A DNA stretch of 64,000 nt from Isoptericola sediminis (GTDB lineage Bacteria; Actinomycetota; Actinomycetes; Actinomycetales; Cellulomonadaceae). Positions 45,933 to 55,906 of this stretch are shown here, in pieces. The notes under the pieces were generated by a model. The model made no database searches. It worked only from the letters and a program-made list of their open reading frames with translations, and had not been told where the DNA came from. A program made the translations under genes and the position numbers. The first letter of the stretch is position 1, and every line of letters begins with the position of its first letter. The stretch spans positions 62,001 through 126,000 of the forward strand of contig NZ_JABFAJ010000018.1 of NCBI RefSeq assembly GCF_013085345.1, in the 5' to 3' direction.

Positions 45933-46766
45933 GTGACCGACGGCATCCTCATCGGCGAGGGCGTGCTGCTCGACGCCCGGCCGGCCTCGTTCGCCTCCCG
46001 GTCGGCGGGGGCGCTCATCGACGTGGCGGTGACGATCGGCGGGCTCGTGCTGGCGATCTGGGTCGTCACGGGGATCCTCGTCTGGCAGTCCGACGTCGCG
46101 GCGGCGTCGCAGTGGGGACGGGCGGCCGTGATCGCGATCGTCGTGCTGCTGCTCGTCGTGCTGCCGACCACCGTGGAGACGCTCACGCGCGGACGGTCGC
46201 TCGGCAAGCTCGCCACCGGGCTGCGGGTGGTGCGCGACGACGGCGGCCCGGTCCGGGTGCGGCACGCGCTGGTCCGGTCCCTGGTGGGGGTCTTCGAGAT
46301 CTGGCTGACGGCGGGCTCGGTCGCGGTCATCACCTCGCTGGCCAACGCCCGCGGGAAGCGTCTCGGCGATCTTCTGGCGGGCACCTACGCGGTCCGGGTC
46401 CGCGGTGCGCGCAGCTGGGAGCAGCCGCTGGTCATGTCCCCGGCCCTGGCCACCTGGGCCCGGTCGGCCGACATCCGACGCCTGCCCGACGGCCTGGCGC
46501 TGCGCGCCCGGCAGGTGCTGGACCGCGCCCCCCGGCTGGCCCCGGCGTCGCGCGCGCGGCTGACCGACGAGCTGGCCGCCCAGATGGAGGCCTACGTGGC
46601 CCCGGGGCCGCCGTCCGGCACCCCGGCCGAGTCGTTCCTGCACGCGGTGCTCCACGAGCGCCGCGACCGGGAGCTGGCACGGGGCCGCCAGGAGCAGGAA
46701 CGGGCGGTGGCGCAGGCGGCGTCCCTGCACCGGCTGCCCTACGGCGTCCCCGACCCCCGGAACTGA
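45933..46766 (+). CDS. RDD family membrane protein
   Basis: 277 aa from GTG 45933 (GGAAG 4 nt upstream; GTG 45903 would add 10 residues). The RDD domain begins RPASFASRSAGALIDVAVTI (the Arg and two Asp-type positions), contains two to three hydrophobic helices and the SLGKLATGLRVVRDDGG motif typical of the family. A cytoplasmic tail of about 110 charged residues follows. RDD proteins are linked to Na+/H+ or ligand transport in a few cases, but here the SpoIIM neighbour suggests an envelope role. Confidence 0.87.
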   Translation: MTDGILIGEGVLLDARPASFASRSAGALIDVAVTIGGLVLAIWVVTGILVWQSDVAAASQWGRAAVIAIVVLLLVVLPTTVETLTRGRSLGKLATGLRVVRDDGGPVRVRHALVRSLVGVFEIWLTAGSVAVITSLANARGKRLGDLLAGTYAVRVRGARSWEQPLVMSPALATWARSADIRRLPDGLALRARQVLDRAPRLAPASRARLTDELAAQMEAYVAPGPPSGTPAESFLHAVLHERRDRELARGRQEQERAVAQAASLHRLPYGVPDPRN

Positions 46767-46815
46767 CCCGGCCCCGCACCCGCCTCCGACCTGGGCGAGC
46801 GCGCCGCGCCGGGAG

Positions 46816-46821
46816 TACCGT
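46816..46821 (+). promoter_or_regulatory. -10 element TACCGT for the ABC exporter operon
   Basis: TACCGT lies 40 bp before the GTG at 46862, and GAGGAG serves that start. The predicted leader is about 34 nt, i.e. an ordinary, not leaderless, mRNA. Confidence 0.4.
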
Positions 46822-46861
46822 CGCTGACAAACGGGCAGTGACCGACAGGCGAGGAGCAGGC

Positions 46862-47773
46862 GTGTCCGACCCCGTGCTCGACATCTCCGGGCTCGTCAAG
46901 ACGTTCGGCTCGTTCCGCGCGCTCGACGGGCTGGACCTCCGCCTCGAGGCCGGGGAGGTGCGCGGGTTCCTCGGGCCCAACGGCGCCGGGAAGACCACGA
47001 CCCTGCGTGTCGTGCTCGGCATGATCCGCGCCTCGGGAGGGCGGGTGCGGCTCTTCGGCCAGGACCCGTGGCGCCGGGCGGTACGCCTGCACCGGCGGCT
47101 CACCTACGTGCCGGGTGACGTCGCCCTGTGGCCCGGCCTGACCGGCGGGCAGTGCATCGACGTGCTCGGCGCGTCCGGGCCGCCGCTGGACCCGGCGCGG
47201 CGCGCCGAGCTCGTCGACCGGTTCGACCTCGACCCCACCAAGCGGGTGCGCGACTACTCCCGCGGGAACCGGCAGAAGGTCGCCCTCGTCGCCGCCCTCG
47301 CCGCACGGGCCGACCTCTTCGTGCTGGACGAGCCCACGGCGGGCCTCGACCCTCTGATGGAGGAGGTCTTCCGCGAGTGCGTCACCGAACGGGTGTCCGA
47401 CGGCGCCGCGGTGCTGCTGAGCAGCCACATCCTGTCCGAGGTCGAGGCGCTGTGCTCGACGGTCACGATCATCCGCCGCGGCCGGACCGTCAAGGCCGGA
47501 TCCGTCGCGGAGCTGCGGGGTCTCGCCCGCACCACGGTGCGCGCGGTCGTGCCGGGAACCCCGCCCGACCTCGACCGGTTCGACCTGCACGACCTCAAGG
47601 TCTCCCCCGTGTCCGACGGCGGGTCGGGTCGCGAGATCACCTTCACCGTGGAGCCCGACCAGCTGGACCGCGTGCTGCGCCCGCTCGTCGACGGGGGGCT
47701 CCGGGGGCTCACGGTCCGTCCGCCCAGCCTGGACGAGCTGTTCCTGTCCGAGTACGACGAGGCACCGGCATGA
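46862..47773 (+). CDS. ABC transporter ATP-binding protein
   Basis: 303 aa from GTG 46862 with a GAGGAG ribosome binding site. Walker A is GPNGAGKTTTLRVVLGM, the signature loop is RDYSRGNRQKVALVAALA (YSRGN in place of LSGGQ), and Walker B is LFVLDEPTAGLDPLMEE with the H-loop in LLSSHILSEVEAL. The C-terminal 80 residues form the extra domain found in DrrA-type exporter ATPases. It overlaps the permease gene by 4 bp (ATGA). It is an exporter; substrates in related systems are lipids or antibiotics. Confidence 0.92.
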   Translation: MSDPVLDISGLVKTFGSFRALDGLDLRLEAGEVRGFLGPNGAGKTTTLRVVLGMIRASGGRVRLFGQDPWRRAVRLHRRLTYVPGDVALWPGLTGGQCIDVLGASGPPLDPARRAELVDRFDLDPTKRVRDYSRGNRQKVALVAALAARADLFVLDEPTAGLDPLMEEVFRECVTERVSDGAAVLLSSHILSEVEALCSTVTIIRRGRTVKAGSVAELRGLARTTVRAVVPGTPPDLDRFDLHDLKVSPVSDGGSGREITFTVEPDQLDRVLRPLVDGGLRGLTVRPPSLDELFLSEYDEAPA

Positions 47774-49356
47774 CCGGACGGACGGGCGACGGGCTGGGCA
47801 CGGTGCTGCGGCTCCAGCTGCGCACCGGCTGGAAGGCTCTGGTGGCCTGGGTCGGCGGCATCGTCGGCACCTACGCCGCGACGGTCGCCGCCATCGACAC
47901 CACCTACGGCACCACGGAGCAGCTCGCGACCTACGAGGCGACCGTGGGGTCGGACCCGACGATGGCCGCCATCAACGGCACGCCGTACGGCGCCGACACC
48001 CTCGGTGGCGTGGCCGCCAACGAGTTCGGGTTCATCGCCGCCATCGCGGTGCCCCTCATGGGCCTCCTGCTCGTGGCACGTTCCACCCGCGCCGCCGAGG
48101 AGAACGGCCTGCTCGAACTGCTGCGGTCGCGGGCGATCGGCTCCCGCGCCCCGTGGGTGGCCGCGCTGCTCGTCACCGCGAGCGCCCTGCTCCTCGTCGG
48201 GCTCGGCATGGTCGTCTCGCTGACGGCCTACGGCGTCGACCTCGCCGACGCCGTCCTCTACGGCGCGTCCGTGACCGCCCTCGGCTTCGTCTTCGCCGGC
48301 CTGGCGACCCTGGCGGGCCAGCTCCTGCGCCGGTCCGCCGGTGTCATCGCCGTGGGCGTCGTCGTGCTGGGCGTCGCCTACGTCTTCCGGGCGATCGGCG
48401 ACGTCGAGGACAACGGCTGGAAGTGGCTGTCCCCGCTCGCCTGGCAGCAGGAGACCCGGCCGTTCACCGACGACCCCCGGGTCTGGCCGCTGCTGCTCGC
48501 CCTCGGCGCGGCGACGACCCTCGGCGCGCTCGGCCTCGCACTCGTCGGCCGTCGTGACCTGGGCAGCGCGATGGTGACGAGTCGGCCCGGGCCGGCCTCC
48601 GCCGGGAGGTTCCTGACGACCGGACCGGGGCTCGCGCTGCGCCGCCACGGCGCGACCCTCGTCGCCTGGCTGGTGGGCGCCGCCCTGGTCGGCGCGATGA
48701 TGGGCGCCTTCACCGACGACATCGCGGACGTCGTGGCGGCGAACCCGGAGCTGACCGAGATGTTCTCCGCTGGTGTCGTCGGGGACCCGACGAGCTGGTA
48801 CGTGTCGTTCACGCTGGTGCTGGTCATGCTCATGGCCTTCGGGGCGTCCGCCCAGGTCCTGGCCCGCGTGCGGCGCGAGGAGACGCACGGCCGCCTCGAG
48901 GCCGTGCTGGCCCTGTCCGTGCGCCGGACGACGTGGCTGGGCACCCACGCCGCCGTCGCGGTGCTCGGCGGTGCGCTCGTGGCCCTGGCGGGTGGGGCCG
49001 GGCTGGCCGCGACCACCGCTCGTACCACCGGCGACGACGCGGGAGCGCTGGTCGCGACGGTGCAGTACCTGCCCGCCGTGGTGGTCGTCGCCGCGCTCGG
49101 GGTGGCGCTGCTCGGGCTGCTGCCCCGTGCGCTGGCGCTGATGTGGGTCGCGATCGCCTATATCGCGGTCGTCGAGACCCTCGGCGAGACCCTGAGCATG
49201 CCGGACGCGGCGCTGGAGGTCTCCCCCCTGCACGCCATCGGCCGCCTCCCGACCGAAGACCCGACGGGCGGCGCGGTGACGGTCGTCGGGGCCGTCGCGG
49301 TGGCGCTGCTCATCGCCGGTCTGGCCGGCTTCCGCCACCGCGACGTGCCCCGCTGA
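47770..49356 (+). CDS. ABC exporter permease (polyketide-exporter-like)
   Basis: 528 aa with about 12 transmembrane segments in two similar halves (starting GLGTVLRLQLRTGWKALVAW and GPGLALRRHGATLVAWLVGA). A MARSTRAAEENGLLELLRS-type loop in each half (here VARSTRAAEENGLLELLRS and LARVRREETHGRLEAVLAL) contacts the ATPase. This layout matches the large permeases annotated as exporters of polyketide antibiotics in actinobacteria. The substrate is unknown; no biosynthetic cluster is nearby, so self-protection or lipid export is possible. Confidence 0.88.
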   Translation: MTGRTGDGLGTVLRLQLRTGWKALVAWVGGIVGTYAATVAAIDTTYGTTEQLATYEATVGSDPTMAAINGTPYGADTLGGVAANEFGFIAAIAVPLMGLLLVARSTRAAEENGLLELLRSRAIGSRAPWVAALLVTASALLLVGLGMVVSLTAYGVDLADAVLYGASVTALGFVFAGLATLAGQLLRRSAGVIAVGVVVLGVAYVFRAIGDVEDNGWKWLSPLAWQQETRPFTDDPRVWPLLLALGAATTLGALGLALVGRRDLGSAMVTSRPGPASAGRFLTTGPGLALRRHGATLVAWLVGAALVGAMMGAFTDDIADVVAANPELTEMFSAGVVGDPTSWYVSFTLVLVMLMAFGASAQVLARVRREETHGRLEAVLALSVRRTTWLGTHAAVAVLGGALVALAGGAGLAATTARTTGDDAGALVATVQYLPAVVVVAALGVALLGLLPRALALMWVAIAYIAVVETLGETLSMPDAALEVSPLHAIGRLPTEDPTGGAVTVVGAVAVALLIAGLAGFRHRDVPR

Positions 49357-49359
49357 GGC

Positions 49360-50892
<1,533 letters not shown>

Positions 50893-50958
50893 GGGTGCCC
50901 TCCTGGGACGTCGTGGGTCTCGTGTCGCGCGCTGGGGGCTCCCGTCGGCGCTGGTCCC

Positions 50959-50964
50959 AGCCTA
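50959..50964 (-). promoter_or_regulatory. -10 element TAGGCT for ahcY
   Basis: The minus strand reads CGCTAGGCTGGG; the predicted leader to ATG 50892 is about 60 nt. It is divergent from the acyltransferase promoter. Confidence 0.4.
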
Positions 50965-50995
50965 GCGGCGACCACTCCGGCCCTCTCGCTGGATT

Positions 50996-51018
50996 GTTAC
51001 CCAAACGTGACCTAGAGT
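50996..51018 (+). promoter_or_regulatory. Acyltransferase promoter: TAGAGT -10 with GTTAC-N6-GTGAC direct repeat
   Basis: TAGAGT (51013-51018) is followed by 7 nt and ATG 51026, leaderless geometry. Immediately upstream, GTTAC (50996) and GTGAC (51007) form an 11-bp-spaced direct repeat, the spacing used by OmpR-family regulators such as MtrA. Confidence 0.45.
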
Positions 51019-51025
51019 CCCGGGG

Positions 51026-52276
51026 ATGGTCTCGAGCACCCACACGGCACCGCGCATGCACCTCCTGGACGTGCTGCGCTTCGGAGCGGCACTGGCCGTG
51101 GTGCTCTACCACTTCACCGCGACACCGACGGCGGACCGGTACTGGGGCGTCGACGTCTCCGTCCTCTTCGCGGGCGTCAACGAGGTCACCCGGTACGGCT
51201 GGCTCGCCGTCGAGGCGTTCTTCGTCATCAGCGGCTTCGCGATCCTGTGGAGCGTCCAGGGACGGACGCTCGCCCAGTTCACCGGCTCCCGCGTCGGTCG
51301 CCTCTACCCGGCGTTCTGGGCCTGCGTGGCCGCCACCGCCGCGCTGCAGAGCCTCTGGGACGGCGGCCGTCACCTGAGCGCGGCCGAGACCCTCGCGAAC
51401 GCGACCATGGCGCCCGACCTCTTCGGCGCCGAACCCTCCCAGGTCGTCTACTGGACGCTGCTGGTCGAGCTGAAGTTCTACCTGCTCATCGGCGTCGCGC
51501 TCGCCGTCGGTCCCCTGACCCGCGGCCGGGCGGTCGTGCTGGCCCTCGGCTGGCCCGCCGTCGGCATGGTGATCAGCGGTCTGGGCTACCCCTGGCTGGC
51601 CGAGCTCCTGTCCGCCCGGCACGCCGTCTACTTCGGCATCGGGATGCTGCTGTTCGTGCTCTGGCGGGACCTGACCAGCCGCGGCGAGGAGCCCTCCGTC
51701 GGACGACGTGCCCCGTCGACCCGGGCGGTCGGCGCGGCCCTCGCCGTCCTCGTCGTCGCCGGGGCGGAGCGGGTGGTGCACGCCGCCGGGCTCGCCACCG
51801 AGCTGCAGGGCGTCGAGGTGGACCCCGTGGTCTCCGTCGGCGTCCTCCTGGCCGGCATCGCCCTCGTCGCCGCCGCCACCCATCCGCGCGCCACCGTGCG
51901 CCACCGTGGCGCGGCGTCGGCGTGCGTCACCGCCGGCGCGCTGACGTACCCCCTGTACCTGGTGCACACGCAGTTCGGGTGGGCCGTCACCGAGTGGCTG
52001 AGCACGGCCGGCGTCGGCACGTGGCCGACCCTCGCCGCCGCCGTCGGCGTCTCGCTGCTGCTGGCCGCCGCGATCCATCACGGGGTCGAGCAGCCGTCCT
52101 CCCGGCCCCTGCGCCGTGCGGTCACCGAGCGCCTGCAGGACGCGGCTCCGCTCGCTCCCCCGGCCCTGCCGGACGATGGACGTCCCACGCTGTCCGGGGG
52201 CGCGGCGCACGACCACGGTCGCGTGGTCGCCGGCACGACGGCCGGGACGGCGCCGCTGCACGCGATGCTGCGCTGA
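51026..52276 (+). CDS. Acyltransferase_3 (OafA/YrhL-type) membrane acyltransferase
   Basis: 416 aa with about ten transmembrane helices. The N-terminal catalytic-type motif is LLDVLRFGAALAVVLYHF (His in the first helix pair), followed by FFVISGFAILWSVQGRT and GRLYPAFWACVAA, characteristic of acyltransferase family 3, which acetylates cell-surface sugars, peptidoglycan or lipids. The C-terminal 45 residues are a Pro/Ala-rich cytoplasmic tail. It is a single gene with a terminator 15 bp downstream. The acceptor cannot be predicted. Confidence 0.88.
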   Translation: MVSSTHTAPRMHLLDVLRFGAALAVVLYHFTATPTADRYWGVDVSVLFAGVNEVTRYGWLAVEAFFVISGFAILWSVQGRTLAQFTGSRVGRLYPAFWACVAATAALQSLWDGGRHLSAAETLANATMAPDLFGAEPSQVVYWTLLVELKFYLLIGVALAVGPLTRGRAVVLALGWPAVGMVISGLGYPWLAELLSARHAVYFGIGMLLFVLWRDLTSRGEEPSVGRRAPSTRAVGAALAVLVVAGAERVVHAAGLATELQGVEVDPVVSVGVLLAGIALVAAATHPRATVRHRGAASACVTAGALTYPLYLVHTQFGWAVTEWLSTAGVGTWPTLAAAVGVSLLLAAAIHHGVEQPSSRPLRRAVTERLQDAAPLAPPALPDDGRPTLSGGAAHDHGRVVAGTTAGTAPLHAMLR

Positions 52277-52291
52277 GAGGTGCCCGCACGA

Positions 52292-52329
52292 CGCAGCGCC
52301 CGCCCCGGCGGACCGGGACGGGCGCTGCG
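52292..52329. terminator. Hairpin between acyltransferase and betaine-binding-protein genes
   Basis: 17-bp arms with one mismatch (CGCAGCGCCCGCCCCGG / CCGGGACGGGCGCTGCG) and a 4-nt loop, between convergent stops. It can serve both genes. Confidence 0.8.
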
Positions 52330-52363
52330 GTGCCCGACGTCGTCGGGCGGTGACGTGGAGGCG

Positions 52364-53290
52364 TCAGCTGTCGATCGAACCGACGGCGTCCCCGTTCTCC
52401 TCGAGCCAGGCCTCGACACCGGCGGCCGGGTCGTCCGGGTTGTCGTTGACGACGGAGTTCTCGAGCGTGCCGAACTGCTCGTCGTCCAGCGTCATGCCGC
52501 CGATCCAGTCAGCGACCTCGGGGTACTCGTCGGAGAACCCTTCGGTGGCGAGGAAGTGCAGGCCCTCGGAGTCGCCGAGCGCACCCTCCGGGTCCTCGAG
52601 GTCCTTGACCGGGTAGGCGGAGTTCGCCCAGAACGGCCGCCACAGCGTGACGACGATGTCCTCCTCGTTCTCCGTGGCCTGCTCCAGCTCCGTGAGCATC
52701 GCCGTGGTGGAGGACTCCTGCAGGGTGTAGCCGGCCTCGTCCAGACCGTAGGTCGGGATGACCGACTCCTTGGTCACGCGGGTCAGGCCGGCACCGGGCT
52801 CGATGCCCACGATGGTGCTGTCGAACATGTCCGCGTTGTCCGCGAGCTCGTCGATCGAGTCGATGTCCGTGTACTCCGGCACGGCGAAGGTCAGCTTCGC
52901 GTTGTCGTAGTACGTCGAGAGGTCCTCGATGGAACCCTCGTACTGCTCCATGTAGTCCGCGTGGGTGACCTCGGGCCAGGCCGACGGGTAGATGTCGACG
53001 TCGCCGTCGGCCAGGGCGGTGTACAGCACACCGGCCTCGCTGATCTCCTGGTGCTCGACGGTGTAGCCGGCCTCGGTCAGCTTCGCGTCGAGCAGGTAGG
53101 CGGTGCTCAGACCGTCGGTCCAGGCCGGGATGTAGCCCAGCGTGATGGTGCCCTTGTCGCCGCCCTCGGCGGAGGACTCCTCGCCGGAGCCGCTGCCGTC
53201 GTCGGAGCTGCAGGCGGCCAGGGTCAGGCCGAGCGCCGCGACGGAGGCGAAGGCGACGCCGTGGCGAAGATGCTTGCGATGGGTGCTCAT
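52364..53290 (-). CDS. Glycine betaine/proline ABC importer, substrate-binding lipoprotein (OpuAC type)
   Basis: 308 aa with a lipobox LTLAA-C (Cys27). The mature protein is an OpuAC-type binding protein: TLGYIPAWTDGLSTAYLLDA, the DVDIYPSAWPEVTHADYMEQ ligand region, VGIEPGAGLTRVTKESVIPT and VVTLWRPFWANSAYPVKDLE. Several Trp in the aromatic-cage positions suit quaternary amines. It is the third gene of the importer operon, 124 bp after the permease, with a perfect 18-bp palindrome in the gap. Confidence 0.9.
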   Translation of the reverse strand: MSTHRKHLRHGVAFASVAALGLTLAACSSDDGSGSGEESSAEGGDKGTITLGYIPAWTDGLSTAYLLDAKLTEAGYTVEHQEISEAGVLYTALADGDVDIYPSAWPEVTHADYMEQYEGSIEDLSTYYDNAKLTFAVPEYTDIDSIDELADNADMFDSTIVGIEPGAGLTRVTKESVIPTYGLDEAGYTLQESSTTAMLTELEQATENEEDIVVTLWRPFWANSAYPVKDLEDPEGALGDSEGLHFLATEGFSDEYPEVADWIGGMTLDDEQFGTLENSVVNDNPDDPAAGVEAWLEENGDAVGSIDS

Positions 53291-53371
53291 GTGATGAGTT
53301 CCTTCCGTGTCGGGGGACGAGGTCCCCGGTCAGGGACGGTGTCCCGTGACGTGTGCGTCCCGGGCGGGACT

Positions 53372-53389
53372 GTCCTGCCCGGGCAGGAC
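53372..53389. repeat. Perfect 18-bp palindrome between the permease and binding-protein genes
   Basis: GTCCTGCCCGGGCAGGAC is its own reverse complement, 25 bp after the permease stop (minus strand) and about 80 bp before the binding-protein start. An intercistronic hairpin could set relative expression or protect mRNA of the binding protein. Confidence 0.6.
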
Positions 53390-53414
53390 GTGCAGGGGTT
53401 CTGGGGGTGAGGGA

Positions 53415-54308
53415 TCAGACCGTGGCGGGGGCGGCCCGGCGCTTGCGCACCATGGACACCAGCGAACGCCCCGTGGGCTGGCCGATCGCACCGGTCACCC
53501 GGTCGAGGAAGATCGCCAGGATCACGACCGACAGACCGGCCTCGAAGCCGAGGGCGACGTCGATGCGGGAGATCGAGGACACGACCTGCTGGCCGAGGCC
53601 ACCGGCGCCGACCAGGCCGGCCACGACGGCCATCGACAGGGCCAGCATGATGACCTGGTTGACACCGGCCATGATCGTGGGCAGGCCCAGCGGGAGCTGG
53701 ATCCCGCGCAGGATCTGCCAGGGCGTGCCGCCGAAGGCCTCGCCGGCCTCGACGGTCTCGGAGTCCACCCCGCGGATGCCGAGCTCGGTGAGCCGGACGC
53801 CCGGGGGCAGGGCGAAGACGATCGTGGCGAACACGCCGGCCGCCACGCCGATGCCGAAGAAGATGACGACCGGCACGAGGTAGACGAACGCCGGCATCGT
53901 CTGCATGAAGTCGAGGATCGGCTTGACCACCGTGCTCACGCTGTCGCTGCGGGCGGCCAGGATGCCCACCGGCACGGCGATGACCACGGCGATCGTGGTG
54001 GCCACCAGCACCAGGGCGAGCGTCTCCATGGCCGGCTCCCACATGTCCATGCTCACGATGAGCAGGGTGCCGAGCAGGGTGAAGACCGCCAGGCCCCACG
54101 ACCGCACCAGCAGCGCCAGCACGGTGAAGATCGCGACCCCCACCAGCGGCGGCCACGAGAGCAGGAGCTCGGTGATCGTGTCGACGAAGGTGAACAAGAA
54201 GGTGCTGATCCCGTCCAGCACCCCGCCGAAGTTGTCGGTGATCCAGTCGATCCCGTCCTCGACGGCGTTGCCGACCGGGATGTTGGGGACGGCGGACATC
54301 GGGGTCAT
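53415..54308 (-). CDS. Glycine betaine/proline ABC importer, permease (OpuAB type)
   Basis: 297 aa from ATG 54308 (GGAG 7 nt upstream; GTG 54311 is one codon longer). It has six to seven membrane helices. The BPD-type EAA loop is recognisable in VEAGEAFGGTPWQILRGIQL with the following PLGLPTIMAGVNQVIMLALS. MQTMPAFVYLVPVVIFFGIG is typical of ProW/OpuAB permeases. The N-terminal 70 residues (IDWITDNFGGVLDGISTFLF) match the ProW-like extension. It is coupled to the ATPase gene. Confidence 0.92.
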   Translation of the reverse strand: MTPMSAVPNIPVGNAVEDGIDWITDNFGGVLDGISTFLFTFVDTITELLLSWPPLVGVAIFTVLALLVRSWGLAVFTLLGTLLIVSMDMWEPAMETLALVLVATTIAVVIAVPVGILAARSDSVSTVVKPILDFMQTMPAFVYLVPVVIFFGIGVAAGVFATIVFALPPGVRLTELGIRGVDSETVEAGEAFGGTPWQILRGIQLPLGLPTIMAGVNQVIMLALSMAVVAGLVGAGGLGQQVVSSISRIDVALGFEAGLSVVILAIFLDRVTGAIGQPTGRSLVSMVRKRRAAPATV

Positions 54309-55567
54309 CACTTCGCTCCTGCCGGGTCGAGAACGGGCTCACCGTCGGCGGGGCCGTCGCCCTCGCGCTCGACGGACTCGTCGAGGTCGTCGGTGGTGGG
54401 TCCGGACAGCGCGCTGAGCAGCGTCACCCGCGGGATGATGCCCTGCAGGCGGCGGTTCTCGTCGACGACGGCCAGCGGGGCCTTGCTGGCCGCGGCGTGG
54501 TGGAACAGCTCGGCCAGCGGCGTGTCGGTGCCGACCTCGGCCACCTCCGTGTCACCGAGGGGCAACCGGTCGCTCCCGGCCCGGACCGCCTCCGCGACGT
54601 CGTCCTCCCACACGATCCCCTGCACGCGCCGGTCGCGGCCGGTCACGAGCAGCGAGGAGGTCTGGTGCTCGCGCATCAGCTTGTGGGCAGCCTTCGGGCC
54701 GGACTCGGTGCCCACGACGGCGACGGGACGCTCCATCACCGCGCCGGCGCTGAGCACGCGGCTGCGGTCCACGTCCGCGACGAACTGGGCCACGTAGTCG
54801 TTGGCCGGCTCGTTGAGGATCTCCTCGGAGGTGCCGATCTGGACGACCCGGCCGTCGCGCATCATCGCGATGCGGTCGCCGAGACGCATCGCCTCGTTGA
54901 GGTCGTGGGTGATGAACAGGATCGTCTTGCCCAGCTCGGCCTGCAGCTCGAGCAGCTGGTCCTGCATCTCCTTGCGGATCAGCGGGTCCAGGGCGCTGAA
55001 CGCCTCGTCCATCAGCATGACGTCCGTGCCGGCCGCGAGGGCGCGCGCCAGGCCGACGCGCTGGCGCATGCCGCCCGAGAGCTGGCCGGGCATGGAACCG
55101 CCCCAGCCACCCAGGCCCACCATGCTCAGGGCCTCCTCGGCCTTGGCCTCGCGCTCGGCCTTGCTGACGCCGCGCAGCGTCAGCGGGTAGGCGGCGTTCT
55201 CGCCGACGGTGCGGTGCGGCAGCAGGGCGAAGTGCTGGAACACCATCGACACCTTGCTGCGACGCACGTCGCGCAGGCCGTTCTTGGACAGGTGGGTGAC
55301 GTCCTGCCCGTCGATCGTGATGACGCCGTCGGTCGGCTCGAGCAGGCCGTTGACCATGCGGATCAACGTCGACTTACCGGAACCGGACAGACCCATGACG
55401 ACGAAGATCTCGCCGGGCTTCACGTCGAAGGTGGCGTCGATGACCGCGGCGGTCAGTCCCTCCTTGCGGAGCTGATCGCGGTCCGCGCCTTCTTTCAGCA
55501 TCCGGACGCCGCGTTGCGGTCGGCGCCCGAAGATCTTTGTCAGGCCACTTGCCTCGATGGCTGGCAC
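54308..55567 (-). CDS. Glycine betaine/proline ABC importer, ATPase with CBS domains (OpuAA type)
   Basis: 419 aa from GTG 55567 with GGGAG upstream. Walker A VMGLSGSGKSTLIRMVNGLL, signature LSGGMRQRVGLARALAAG and Walker B VMLMDEAFSALDPLIRKEMQ are complete. Residues about 275-395 form a CBS pair (VMERPVAVVGTESGPKAAHK; LFHHAAASKAPLAVVDENRR), which in OpuA senses ionic strength or cyclic di-AMP. An acidic tail follows. It is the first gene of the ATPase-permease-binding-protein operon, regulated from the AT-rich region upstream. Role: osmoprotectant uptake. Confidence 0.94.
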   Translation of the reverse strand: MPAIEASGLTKIFGRRPQRGVRMLKEGADRDQLRKEGLTAAVIDATFDVKPGEIFVVMGLSGSGKSTLIRMVNGLLEPTDGVITIDGQDVTHLSKNGLRDVRRSKVSMVFQHFALLPHRTVGENAAYPLTLRGVSKAEREAKAEEALSMVGLGGWGGSMPGQLSGGMRQRVGLARALAAGTDVMLMDEAFSALDPLIRKEMQDQLLELQAELGKTILFITHDLNEAMRLGDRIAMMRDGRVVQIGTSEEILNEPANDYVAQFVADVDRSRVLSAGAVMERPVAVVGTESGPKAAHKLMREHQTSSLLVTGRDRRVQGIVWEDDVAEAVRAGSDRLPLGDTEVAEVGTDTPLAELFHHAAASKAPLAVVDENRRLQGIIPRVTLLSALSGPTTDDLDESVEREGDGPADGEPVLDPAGAK

Positions 55568-55747
55568 AATTCTCCCTGGTCAGGGGGCATTTACTGGTCG
55601 TCGGACTCGGCCGGGGCCAGGCCCGTGCAGGCTGCGACCACCGGCTCGTCGGGCCGGTCGGTCACGAGTCGACACTCACGCACTACCCATCACACTAAGC
55701 GATATCTCGCGGGGACCGGCGGGGACCCCTGGAGCGGGCCGATGATC

Positions 55748-55784
55748 TTTATCACGATGTGTACCAATTTGTTATCGAGATGTG
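55748..55784. repeat. Two 14-bp AT-rich direct repeats upstream of the betaine importer
   Basis: TTTATCACGATGTG (55748-55761) and GTTATCGAGATGTG (55771-55784) agree in 11 of 14 positions, 23 bp apart. They lie about 180-217 bp before the ATPase start, so they could bind an activator or a nucleoid protein. Confidence 0.45.
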
Positions 55785-55894
55785 ATCTGGCGCGCCTCGG
55801 GGCAAGACATATCGGAAACATGGGCGCCCTTTGACCGGTGAGCGGTCTCACGATGATCCGGGCGGCCGTGTGCACGACGTGTCCGCGTCGGGCC

Positions 55895-55900
55895 TAGGGT
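55895..55900 (+). promoter_or_regulatory. -10 element TAGGGT, leaderless type, DUF1275 gene
   Basis: TAGGGT, 6 nt (GGCGGC), GTG 55907, with no ribosome binding site. It has the same geometry as the aldose epimerase and hisN starts. Confidence 0.5.
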
Positions 55901-55906
55901 GGCGGC

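Larger units (their letters stand above)
55568..55906. promoter_or_regulatory. AT-richer divergent regulatory region (betaine importer / DUF1275 gene)
   Basis: The only gene-free stretch above 300 bp. Its part 55680-55830 is markedly AT-richer than the rest of the window. It holds two imperfect 14-bp direct repeats (TTTATCACGATGTG at 55748, GTTATCGAGATGTG at 55771, 23 bp apart). On the minus strand a TAGTGT box near 55700 and other A/T blocks could be the importer promoter. I cannot recognise a riboswitch; the c-di-AMP (ydaO) pattern does not fit convincingly. Confidence 0.5.

Noticed and set aside
46862-49356. Antibiotic biosynthesis cluster next to the exporter
   Set aside because: The permease resembles polyketide exporters, but no biosynthetic genes occur in the window.
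50893-51000. SAH riboswitch upstream of ahcY
   Set aside because: The leader lacks the conserved SAH-aptamer core (GAGGAGCG and CAGGCUCGG type blocks).
55568-55740. c-di-AMP (ydaO) riboswitch upstream of the betaine importer
   Set aside because: A CGCTTAG stretch is suggestive, but I could not place the remaining conserved blocks. A covariance-model scan would be needed.
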